From positions 21,871,001 through 21,935,000 of the forward strand of contig CM065388.1 of NCBI GenBank assembly GCA_033060915.1: a stretch of 64,000 nucleotides of DNA, written 5' to 3'. This stretch comes from Euryodendron excelsum (taxonomy: Eukaryota; Streptophyta; Magnoliopsida; Ericales; Pentaphylacaceae). The translations under genes and the position numbers were made by a program. This document shows positions 31,073 through 42,122 of this stretch, piece by piece. The notes beneath the pieces were generated by a model. That model was not told the DNA's origin. It saw only the letters and a list, made by a program, of their open reading frames with translations, and searched no databases. Position 1 is the first letter of the stretch, and every line of letters begins with the position of its first letter.

Positions 31073-34000
31073 TGTCGCGCCTAGATTTTTCGCACTCGAG
31101 GAATACACACACAAGTGGAAAAAATGCTGTACTCTCTCGTTAGAACTCACCCTCCTAGAAGAATGAGTGCGACTAGGTTTGAATTGAAAATTGATTTGAA
31201 TAAAGGGCTTTTGAAAAAAGATTTGGAGTCGCCACCTAACTTGATTAAGGTGAGTTAGGTCACCTAAAAACTAAGAATAATCTGGAGACTACACTTAGGG
31301 TTTTGGAAAAGATTTTGAAAATACCTCCTCAAGAGAGGGTTTTTAAGAAAACAGGTTGTTTGGCAACCTTTGGAAAACATTTAGCCCTTTTTGAAACATA
31401 ACTCTGTTTTTGGTCTTCCGAAAACAGTTATCTAGGTTCAGAGGTTGGTTACGTGTAGGGAAGATGCACTAAGCCATCATCTTACCCCGCCCTTGCGGTA
31501 CCTACATGTCTATTTACCCTAAATTCACCTATGATACTCTTCAACTAACTAATGACCAATCCTATCCACTTTAGAAAAAAAAAAGAAATGTTTAAAAAGA
31601 TATGATGCATGATATGCAAATGTAAGAAAAGAGAATTGAAAAATAAATTTGGAAAAAGATTTGAAAAGATAGATTTGAAATTGGAAAGTTTTAGAATTTG
31701 GAAATTGAGATTTGACAATAGATTTTTGGAATTGGAAATTAGAAACTTGAAGAAGATTGTAGAATTGGAGATTTGAAAGAAGTTGTGGAATTAAAAATTT
31801 GAAAAATGTTGTGACCGCACCCATGAGGGTTGCCTACGTATCCTTTGGAGGAATCAGGTCAGTCGGAGTTCAGACAAGAGTCCAATAGAAAATAGAAGGT
31901 TGGATTGGTAGAAAGAGATTTCGATTGGAAAATGGATTTGATTTGAACTTAGAATAGAAGATTGGAATTTAGAATTTTGGAATTGAAAAGGTTGGATTTT
32001 GATTTGGAAAGATAGAACTTGGAAGAAAGATTTAGACTTGTTTTGGAAAGATGGAAGTTTAGGAAACCTAGACTTAGGAAAGATAGGATTTAGGAAAGAC
32101 TTGAGGTTTAAGGAAGATTTGACTTGAATGTTGGACTTGGAAGATTTGGAAAGATTGGATTTAGGAAATGTTCAAATTAGGAAAGGTTCAAATTAGGAAA
32201 GTGTCATTTTAGGAAAGTTTCATTTTAGGAAAGTTTTGACTTAGGAAAGTTTCAACTTAGGAAAGTTTTGAATTAAGAAAGTTTCATTTTAAGAAAGGTT
32301 TTGAAATAGGAAATGTTTTAAAAATAAGGAAGTTTTGAAAATAAGAAAGTTTTGAGTTTAGAAAGTTTTAGATTTGGAAAGATTTGAAGTTTAGGAAAGT
32401 TTAAAATTTAGAAAGTTTTGGGTTTAGAAAGTTTTAACTTAAGAAAGTTTTGAATTTAGAAACCTTTGAATTTGGAAAGATTTGAGATTTAAAAAGTTTT
32501 AGAGTTTGAGTTTTAGAAAATCTTGAGATTAGAAAAGGTTTGAGTTTAGGAAAGATTTGAAAACTTAGATTTGGAAAGTTAAGATTTGAAAAGAGGGATA
32601 GAATTAGGAAAGGGTTGAATTAGAAAAGATGTGGAAATTGAGTTTTAAAATTTAGGAAAGATTTTTATGTTCAAGTTTTGGAAACTTAAGATTTAGGAAA
32701 GTAGAAGATTAGGAAGGAGTTGAATTAGGAAAGATTTAGATTTGAATGGATTGAGATTCCTATTTCCTAAAGCAAGGATTGGAATTTATTTATAAAAGAA
32801 AAGGTTTAATTTTGTTTCAAAAAACAGAGGATTGGATCTAGTTTCCTAAACAAGAGATTGGATTTGGTGACCTAAAGGGAAGATTGGATTTGACATGGAT
32901 TTGGAAGGGGAAGTTTTAGAAAACCCTAAATTTGGAATAATATAGTTTTGACGTAGAAAAATAGGTTTTGGAAATATATATAGTTTTGATTTAGAAAACA
33001 AGAAGTTTTGGAAACTTAGATTTTGAGGCCAAAAATAAGGGATTGGAAATTGTGTTTTTGGCAAGAAAATTAGGGTTTCCTAATCGTGGTTCTAGGGCTT
33101 GACTTGGGCACCAAGAAAAGAGATTTTGGAATGTGATTTTTTTGGAAAGGAAGATTTTTGGAAAGAAATCCTAGGTAGGGGTTTCTAGAAGGTGAGTTTT
33201 GAAGATAGAGTTTTTGGAAAGATTTTTGGAAGGAGATTGTTGGAAAGAGTTTTTAGGAAAGCGATTTAGGAGGCATTTTTAGAAAGTAAATTTTGAGGAA
33301 AGTATTTTGGAAAGGAGTTTGAAAAGAGAAGTTTTGGAAAATAGATTTTTTGAGGAAGTTTTTAGAAAACAATTTTGGAAAGAAGAGCTTTTGGAAAGCA
33401 TATTGAAAAAGAGGGTTTTAGAAAGAGAGATTTTTGAAAAGAGAGTTTTTTTGAAAAGTATAAAAACATCTCACTTTCCTAAAGCGATTCTAGCCATAAG
33501 AAGGTTAGAACCACTTTAAGAAAGTGGTTTTGAAAACAACAAGAAGTTGAAAATATAGACCATATCTGTCACTTTAAATGTAACACTTTCCTAAAGCAAT
33601 CCTAGCTATGAAAAGGCTAAAATCACCCTAGGATTGTGATTTTGAAAACAAGTTTTAGAAAAGAAGGTTTTGATACAATTTTGAAAACAAGTTTAGTGCG
33701 AGTTTTTAAAACGAGTTTGAAAACGATTTTTGAAAGAATGCAAGATAATGATATGCACAATACAAATTGAGGCCATGAACATACAAGGTTAAGGCTTCAC
33801 CACATAATCAAGGGGGTCAAACCCAAGTGGTCTCTGGTTAGACTATAAGAAAGCCTCTGACACGGTGACCCTACAATAGCCTAATCCTACACATGGACCG
33901 GGAATTCCCTTATTTCAAGTATGCAAAGAAAGGGGGGAAGAAGACGGGGGATTAAAATAGAAGAAAACCCAAGTGGGTTGGGAGAGATAAGAGAGAGGGG

Positions 34001-35241
34001 AAAGTGCAGAAACTTAAAGAGAAAACCTACCTTGTCATGTTTATTTCACTTTGCTTTGCGCGCCTTGTTTTCTTGCTTTTTCTTCGATCTTCGCTTCAGT
34101 CTTTGAGAGCTTTGTCTTGGTCTTCTAGAGCTTCAAGTTGTAGCAATTCAAGTCTTTAATGGAGGGTTGGAAGCTAGTGTATAAGTGTATAGGAGGCTAG
34201 GGTTTGTGTATGGTGGCTAGGGTTTGGAAAACCTAGAGAAGCTAGGGTTTTGGGAGGCTACAAGCTCTGTATATCAAATATTAGGGTTTTTAGAATGAGT
34301 TTACGGACCTCTTTCATGCTGGAGGAGGCTCTGTATTTGTAGACATGAGATAAACCTAGCGCCTGTTGCAGTGGCGTAAGGTCAAAATTTCTCTTGGCAC
34401 CACTAGGAGTGGCGCTAGGCAATTAGGAAAGTTTTAAAGTCGGTAAGCAACATATCTTGGGAAGATTTGGGCGCCTGTACTAGTGACTACCATACAATTT
34501 TTAGCCTGGCTTCACTAGGAGTAACTTTGGAAGGTCCGGGAATGATTTAAAGGACCGGGAATGGCCCAGAAGGCCAGGAAAGGGCAGGAACACTCAGAAC
34601 AGTGTCCCGGAGGTATTTGACTTGAAAAATAAGGATAAGATGTGTCGAAAGGGTTGACCGGGCCATTAGGGGCAAAACAGTCAATCGGACTGGAAAGCTG
34701 CCGAGATGGACTCGAAACGTTCCGAAAGAAGATTTGAGATTTGGAAACATTATCTAGAATGTTCTCAAAGGTTTCCGGTTTGATACCCAGAGCCGGTGTG
34801 GTTAGAAAAGGCAACCGGCCCACTAGGGGCACAACGGTCATTTTATGCCGGGTTCGCCGAAGCTGACTCGAAATGATCCAGAAAGATAAAGAGAGGTTAA
34901 GAATACTATAGGAAGTATTCTCGGGAGATTACCGGTTTGATACCTAGGGCCGGCGTGGTTCACGGGGCATTCAGAAACCTAGGGGCAAAATGGTCATCTT
35001 GTTCGAAAAGTCTCGGAATTGACCCGAAACTGACCAAAGAGCACCTAATCATGCTAGATCATCTCTGCGACAATCTCGGAAGGGTGGACTTACCGTTCTG
35101 AGGACTTAGGTGTGTTCTCAAGAAACGTGCCGAAAAATAGCTCTAGGGGCAGTTTGGTCATTTTTCACCGAAGTGGGCTAGCAGGCACTGGTGTTGACCT
35201 GGGTTTTGAGTGTTTCCGCCACTCTAATGGTGGTTATGTGA
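31073..35241 (-). mobile_element. 3' LTR of element 4, copy D, 5'-truncated
   Basis: Same family as A. The conserved islands lie at 31810-31874 and near 31440-31510, the G-poor tract (inverted) spans about 31900-33470, telo-boxes are near 34198-34260, and a decayed TATA box TACAAATA is at 34341-34334. The sequence diverges from LTR E after gtgttt..ccactct at about 35241. The 81-bp array part is absent, as in copy B. A deletion within the element therefore removed the polypurine tract and the start of this LTR. Confidence 0.85.
34334..34420 (-). promoter_or_regulatory. TATA-like box and decayed palindromes (LTR D)
   Basis: Minus strand: a reduced palindrome set (gcgcctgttgcagtggcg; ggcaccactaggagtggcgc) is followed by TACAAATA (34341-34334). 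It is weaker than copies A and E. Confidence 0.5.
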
Positions 35242-35637
35242 AAACTTGGAAAACCATTGATTTATTTGAGAAATAAAACATATGTTTTGAAAATTTCAAA
35301 AAATTGAAGAGTGTGCGCGAGTGCGGATGTTATGTGATCGTAGCATTGTGAAGTGCACGTTTTACGTTTTGCCTTGATTTCATAGGAGTTGTAGGGACCA
35401 TTTTTAAACGAGACTCTGTCAAAATTTTTAGAAATTAGGAAAAAAGTTAGAAAAGGTTTTAGAAATAAAATCTTTTTGAAGGAAAAAGACAAAAAACCCT
35501 TGAGATTTGATTTAAAGTTAGAAAATCAAAAGGTCTATGTAAGAAATTTGTTTTAACTTATCATTTGAAATCTTTTTATTATTATTTATCTTTTTTGTTT
35601 GTATATTAACTCCTCTTACCTTGTCTTACCTTTTCAG
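35242..35637 (+). other. Upstream region of the antisense PMD gene
   Basis: No gene. AT-rich sequence ending in a polypyrimidine stretch and ttttcag immediately before the gatggcag start, which looks like a 3' splice site of a 5' untranslated intron. It lies between LTR D and the gene. Confidence 0.5.
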
Positions 35638-37485
35638 GATGGCAGATGCAGGTGACGATGGTTCTGAGAGGAGACGCCGCTTGGGAAGGCAGCTCGGACA
35701 GATTCCACCAGTGGCTCCAGTCGATCTAGGGGTAGCCGACGGTCTACTGGGCAGGCAGCATCTAGTTAGAGTGGTCGGGGGAGTAGGCCACCTATCGACC
35801 CCTTTCCTTCAGTTGAGCAGGCCTTCATAGAGGAGATTGGTGCGGAGGAGGAGGTACCGGGCCTTGGGGATCAAGTCACTGGCTATGGGAGAGCCTCTTC
35901 TAGGCACAGGTAAATGGATGTCGACTTGGGAGACCTACAGGTACCGGACGTTCCACCACTCGGGGATCTGGCTTCCCACCCCAGTATATACTCCATACAG
36001 CATCTGCCCCTTCTGCGGGTACACACAACTTTCAGAAGGGCTGCTCATCAGGTTTTTGTGACTATGCAGCGGGCTGCCCCATTATATCATGCCTTCTTGG
36101 CTGAGATTGGATTCGAAGCCTTCATGGGATTACAGGCTAACCGCCTGAACCGCTATTTGGTACTGGCGTTGGTTGAGCGGTGGTTTGGAGAGGCCAGCAC
36201 CTTTCACTTTGTCGGCTTTGAGTTAGGCCCCACTCCCTTGGATTGGGCGATCATCACAGGGCTTTCCTTCGTTGGCTGGCAGATCACTCTACAGCCAGTT
36301 AGTAGAGACAAGGAATACATTCTGCTGGACTTGCCTCCTCCTGAGTGTTCTGCTTTCCCAGTCTCTTGGATCAGTTAAGATGACCGTACCTTTATTGCTG
36401 AGCAATCGCCTGCCAGGCGGGATATTATGAGACGGTGACTTGTTTTGTACATCATCTTTAGTTGCTTTTGCAACAACAACAAGTCGCTCGTGTCATGTCG
36501 GTTGGCGAGTATAGTAGCTGATCTTGGAGCTTTGTCTGAGCTGGATTGGGGGTCTTTCTCCTTTGGCTGCTTCCTTCGGTCGATGCATGTTTAGACTTCC
36601 TCCCGTTGGGGCAGCATGACTAGTTTCTGGCCCTTTCTTGTTTGGTGGAGCTACGAGTACCTTCATGTTCGTCGCCCTGCAGTTGTTGAGGATGACCTCT
36701 ATCCTCGTGCTTTGAGGTGGGCTCGCAACCAGGTAGCCCAACGATCGAAGATTACTGATTTTGTGACGCTCTGGGCTAACCTGGAGCTAATTGAGGTGAG
36801 GGATGTGACCTGGCAGCCCTTCGTTGGATTAGTTCATTATGAGACAGTCTGGTACTTGGTCCAGTTGTCCCTGTCGAGAGCTCCTTTCCTCAGTGATGAT
36901 ACTTGGGAGTCCTATCTCGGAGAGCGACATTGGCGGTAGTTTCATGAGAAGTTCCGATCAGCAGGAGCTCCAACAGAGTATATGTTTCGGGCCTTGGTGG
37001 CGGGAGTGCCTATCCCCTATCAGGAGCGGCAGTCGGGTGCTAAGTTCTTGCTTCCTCCGGATACAGATTATGCTGCACACTTTGGGGCTCATTCTGTTGG
37101 TGTCTTCACCCGGTTTGAGGTAGTAGTCGGCGGGAATGCTTTTGTCCAAGAGGTGGTTGACTTGTGGTGCCGAGCCGGAGGATATGTGCCCCAGGCCGAG
37201 TTTACTGCTGTGAGGGACCAGAGGGATCAGTACTAGATGGAACGAGATCAATACCAGGCCGAGGTAGCTTCTTTGACGGCTCAATTATCTCAGATGGGCG
37301 GTGGCGGGGTATGTTGTTCTTTCTTTACTTCTTCTGTTCATTTTGCTGCTGTCTAGTTCTTTTTTATGTGGCTGATTTCTGTTCTGTCTCCTCTATAGGA
37401 CGCTGGTGCTTCGAGTAGTTATCCGCCTCCCTCGATGCCGGGTTTCGGGGATTTCGACCCAGATGACATTGACTTTGACCTGTGA
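35638..37485 (+). pseudogene. Antisense plant mobile domain (PMD) gene with intron
   Basis: Plus strand, antisense to element 4 gag. It starts MADAGDDGSERRRRLGR, then frameshifts. The PMD part (about 36060-36900, several frames) reads LNRYLVLALVERWFGEASTF, HFVGFELGPTPLDWAIITGL, and later FLVWWSYEYLHVRRP. These are the conserved blocks of the plant mobile domain seen in MAIN-like genes and in Tat-type elements. The C-terminal part (36982-37308) contains GGYVPQAEFTAVRDQRDQY, a stop, and a coiled-coil-like tail. A GT-AG intron (37309-37398, 90 bp, phase 0) separates MGGGG from the final exon, DAGASSSYPPPSMPGFGDFD and on to the TGA at 37485. Frameshifts and stops make it a pseudogene. The role of PMD proteins in retroelements is unknown. 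Confidence 0.78.
37309..37398 (+). other. Intron in the antisense PMD gene
   Basis: It begins gtatgttgttc and ends cctctatag. The reading frame is continuous across it (phase 0), joining the Gly-rich end of exon 1 to an acidic last exon of 28 residues. The interval is T-rich, as plant introns are. Confidence 0.75.
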
Positions 37486-39401
37486 CAGATGACCCTTGTG
37501 GAGGCTCCGATCTTCTTTTGCCCCTATTTCTGAGATGTATTTATGTTAGATAGTTTTATTTTGATAGTTTTGTACAAAAATGGATATTTATGGTATTCAT
37601 ATGCATGGATAGACAAAGACATTTATGATCTTTTTAGCTAAGTATATGAACAGATGCATGTGATGGATGATGATGTTATGTATCTATTATATGAGTTGAT
37701 GTTGGTGACTTCTATTTTTACAGGGAGTTATATCCTATGTGCGCAAAACCCATGCTGATTTTTTTTCAAACGTATGCACATGTTAGAAATACATTAATAG
37801 AATGACATAGGGGGCTGTTAAACTTGTAGTCTTTGGAATGGTAACTTCTTCCTTTTCGGGGGGGCCCGGCCTCCCTTCTGGCTCAGCCTTACCTTGATTG
37901 GATGATAGCACTTCGCACCTTTCTCAACCCTTTGATCACTTCTGACTTTCTGCTTGATGTTTGTGTATATGATTATTGGGCTGAAACTCTCAACTCTCAG
38001 GGTTTTAGCAACATCTTACCTGACTTTTAGTAGAGCGATAAGTGGCCAGTCCTTTCAATTTGACGAGACTTTGTTTGGGATCGTAATGTAGGCTAGGTTA
38101 TGGGGTTTCAGAAACAACGGGATATATAGGCTCTAATTTGATATCTTCTTCAGTAAGGTTTAGATCCATAACATCCTTGACTATTTTCTCAGTAGGGTTA
38201 ACATCCTTCTTGGCTTTGGCAACGTGTTCAGCGCATTTAGATCAGGCAAACCATTTTTCAATTAGGGGGGGCTTTACTAGGGTTGTAATGTAGGCTATGG
38301 TTTTGGGGTTTTGCAAGAAAGGGTAAAGGCTCGAACCTATTGTTTCTATTGGGTTTCTTTGTAACCTAGGATCACCTTTGAATTTCCTTCCTGCTTTTTT
38401 GTATATACTTCTCAGGGTGAAAATGATTCTTTTCTTTCACCCTTTCTATATGCTTTTTTGAGATAAACATGACTTTCTTTTCTTCTTATTGTGGCACAAT
38501 TGTGGATTTCTTCAGGCCTTCCCTTAGATTTTTTTTTCTTGGCCTCTTGCCCCTTGTCAATTCATTTCCTTCACTTTGTCCTTTCTTTTCTTTTATGAAA
38601 TGAATAATTCTTCGACCTTTTCCTTGGTAGTTCAATCTACCCAATGTGGGCGGTGATCCCTAGGTCAGGGTTTTCTCGAAAAAAGGATAGATGGCTCAAC
38701 AGGTTTGGCAAGGGGCTGCTTTTGACTGTATGGGAAATGAAATGAAGACCTCTCTTCACTTTGAATTAGATTGCTTGATCTATAGAGCTTCCTGCGCTGC
38801 TTTAGCACAGTGGGGTGGATACCATTCTTAGAGTTCTCATATATTGTTAGCCCCCAGTGTGGGGAGAACAGTCTTGGATTGGGGTTGACAAAGAAGATTT
38901 TCGCTTTCTGCGAGGCATTAGGGGTTAAACAAAGGGAATATGAGCACATTTGTTTATTTATTGTCTTTTATTTATATGTGAGGAAGTGAAAGATGACTCC
39001 TCTTCACTTTGATAAACTGACCACACACTGCTTAGCTTCAGTGTCTTGTAAGTGTTGTATTTGGGTAGTATCCTCACTCATCCTTATCCTCTCTCTCTTT
39101 TTGGAAAGCTAATCCTTTGGTGAGTGGTTAACTCATGCTATCATCCCTTCAAGCCGGATCATTCCATAAGATACACCATGCCCCTTGTGGAGGAAGTAGT
39201 TACCATTCAAAAGAGACATATAAGATAGTAGCAGTGAATAAAAGAACTATCATTCGATTATTATTATCATTTTTATGGAAAGCATAGAGTTCTTAAGCAA
39301 AAACAAAATGTAAACATCAATTTAAAGACAGGAAGTAAAAGGGATAGAGAGAAAGTGGGTGTAAACACCCCTCTCTTGTACGCTTTTGATGGGATTCCTA
39401 T
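37486..39401. other. Non-coding region of element 4 (pol lost)
   Basis: No gene or domain recognised. Two segments repeat the phrase ggttttggggttt/ggggtttcagaaac with gggtaaaggctcgaacc or similar (about 38090-38135 and 38285-38335), and T-rich stretches are frequent. A pol-bearing relative would have protease to integrase between here and gag. Confidence 0.6.
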
Positions 39402-40625
39402 TTAGTGGGGCCTCAGGACAATGCCCCCATCCTCGTTCCATCCACGGTTGAGATTCTCAGCCACTGCAGGACAAGTGGATGCTTCTACTGGAGTTCCAAG
39501 TGAGTTGGTGGCGACGACGTAATTGTCAGCTTTCTTGACCGCCTTGCCTTCATTTGTTTGCTTCGTGGTTTCTCTAACAAACCACTCGGGCGACTCGTCT
39601 TCTTCTAGCTTGATAGGTCGAGCCCGGGGTTTTCTACTCTGGTGTCCAGCCGTGGCTCGGTGTTCCTTAGGTGTACACAACGGGGGATTCTTATTACTGA
39701 GTCTGGACAGCTCCTGGTCAATTTTCTTCACAGATTCATATGTGAGTTCGCGTCTTCGGGGGTCGGCATTTTATCGGGGTTGCATCGTAATTGGGTATGA
39801 CCCTGTTCCATATCTTCGCATTCCGCTTCCTCCCCATCCTTGTAATATATCTCCTGGCATGTAGCGAAGCAAACCTTGTCGTTACCAAATTTTGTAATGG
39901 GATTGACAGTGGAGTCTGGTGAAGGACTTGCTGATCGTAAGCCAAAGTCTTGTTATCTATCAGGTCCTGAATCTTATGTTTGAGGGTCCAGCATTCTTCG
40001 GTATCATGTCCTTGGCTGCCTGAATGGTACTCACAGTACGCATTTGGGTTAAAATAGGGTGGCAAAGGGTTAGGTCGCAGTCGAGGAGGTATCAGTTTCA
40101 AATATCTCGCGGCGAGAAGATCAAAGTAAGCTGCGGTTTGGGTGCGAACAAGTTTAGTGAAAACTCGATCTTTTGGTCTCGCTCGCCTAAGTGCCCTAGA
40201 TGACCTGACAGGTCGGGGATCAAGTTCCGGTGTGATGGCTATTGGGTCGGTGGTTTGGAAATTAAAGGGGTTTCAGGCTTTATGTTTCAAAGTGGGACAA
40301 TTTTCGGTGTCGAGGCTAAGCAGATGGGACTGGCAATCGTAGGATAGATTATAGGATTCAAGTTAAAGGTTGGTCTGAGAGATGTCGGAATACGACAACT
40401 GACTTAGGGATATTGTTGGTGAGCAATGGTATGGGTGTGGTCTTGGACTTCCCTCCTCATCCTTTTTCGTTCCTCGTGGATCTGAGCCTGCGAGGATTCT
40501 GCCTGCTGATGGGTTGCATAGGCTAAGAGTGAAGAGAGTATGCCTTCCATTTTAGTCATCCTATGTCTGACTCCTTTCGCTTCTGCTAGTAGTAGAGTTA
40601 AGGTGTCGAGTGCGAGTGACTCCAT
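39402..40625 (-). pseudogene. gag: Element 4 gag remnant (Ogre-like)
   Basis: Minus strand. The N-terminal frame (40625-40404) reads MESLALDTLTLLLAEAKGVR with a coiled-coil-like tail. After a break, a frame ending at 39736 contains LKLIPPRLRPNPLPPYFNP, then NAYCEYHSGSQGHDTEECWT and LKHKIQDLIDNKTL. This is the CX2HX5HX4C zinc knuckle followed by the H-K-I-Q-D-L-I block typical of Ogre-type gag, with the metal ligands intact. The last frame (39731-39402) is a charged linker. Compared with a normal gag the capsid part between the two is missing (about 40400-40110), so it cannot build particles. Confidence 0.78.
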
Positions 40626-42104
40626 GAGTGTTTATGAGCTTTTGGTCTTAATGACAGGGGGAACGAGGGGAGGTACCTAAAACCACAAAGGAAAGAATCA
40701 GTGTTTTATCTTGCCAAATCTTTATGCAATGTATGCTGTAGGGTGCCCCTCTTTAGGAGGGAAACTAAACATGGTGAATTGGCTCACTTTTGGAGATAGG
40801 AGATTTGCCCTTGTATGCAGATACCTTACTGTCAAGTGGGAACCTTCAGCCATCCATGCATTCATTCACAAAAGTAAAGAAGTATATTGAATTTTGGATT
40901 TAAGATACAAAAGAATTGAAATACATTTCGACAGGGGGAAGGGGGGACATTTTCCTTTGGACTTCTACCTATCTAGTTTTACAAAGGGAAAACCTAAACT
41001 ACTCTTGAGTCTTCGGATTCGTCTTCATTGGATTTGATGTCGAGGAGGTCGCTGAGAGACCTTGTTGATCAATTGCCTCTTGTCTTCTTGACAATCCTAT
41101 CTCCATGAGCATAGAGGAATTGTGGCCCCTCTTATGGGATGAATTGAGATGCATGCCATGAGTCCTTAGGGTTACATGGGAACCCTTAGGGTTTTGGTAG
41201 GTTTAATGCAAGGGAGAGTGACCTTGGTGTCACTCTCTATGAGTTGATCATATGCATGAGGATGCAGTGACTTGAGTTACTTGGAACTCTTGTCTTGACA
41301 TGGAATATGGAATGCATGAACATGGATATGTAAAGAGTATAGGGAGAGAGAATGCAAGAGCAAGGTAAACGTGCATGAATGAGCAGTTAGACAGTTATTA
41401 TAATAGTAAGAAAACAGTCATTGTAATAGCATGAATAGACAAGTATACATGAAAGTAAGAGTAGTCGCCCTTTCCTCCATGGTTTAGGAAAATAGTGCGT
41501 GTGTCTTAAATCCGACAGAGGTTAGGCTATGCATAGTATCTATATGAGTATGAGGTTGAGGGTTGATTAATACGTCCTAAAAAGGCTCGGTCCCCGGATC
41601 TTCAAACCTAGGCCCACTCCCAGAGGTGGTACCATGATCAGTTGGTGATCCGAGCGGGGGAATCATCAAGAGGCCGTAGGCGAAGAAACTGACACAGTAT
41701 CTTGCCCACAACCAATAGACCGTTCCTCCTTTCTAACTAGAAAGGTTACATTAGGGTAATAATGCAAGTATGCAGAATGCAAGTGCACGTGTAGTGTGTG
41801 TGTGATTTTTGAAAGCGGAGAAAAGAGCCCAACAACTCCCATCCATCCTGTTCATCATATTCACGCATGACAGTTAATAACGCAAAATTACAAACAAAAG
41901 TGCACCTACAAAACAAAGATGCAAGAGTTAGTATGTGAATGACAAACTTAATACAAGATATTATGAATAAATGCATATTTTTTGAAAACAATTTTGAAAA
42001 TTTGGTCTTGAAAATTTAAAGTGGATAGGATTGAACCAAGTTAATTGAAGACTCTTCATGGGTGAAGGGTAAAGAGACATGACTACGGCCTAACCCTCTA
42101 AGTG
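40626..42104 (-). other. Leader of element 4
   Basis: Between primer-binding site and gag, about 1.48 kb without a supported gene. Short frames on either strand show no family resemblance. Long leaders are usual in Ogre elements. Confidence 0.6.
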
Positions 42105-42122
42105 TTTCCAGCGGAATCACCA
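42105..42122 (-). other. Primer-binding site of element 4
   Basis: The minus strand reads TGGTGATTCCGCTGGAAA, two bases inside LTR E. It resembles the TGGCGACTCYGCTGGGGA form I recall from plant Ogre/Tat elements, with C-to-T and G-to-A changes. This fixes LTR E as the 5' LTR. Confidence 0.72.
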
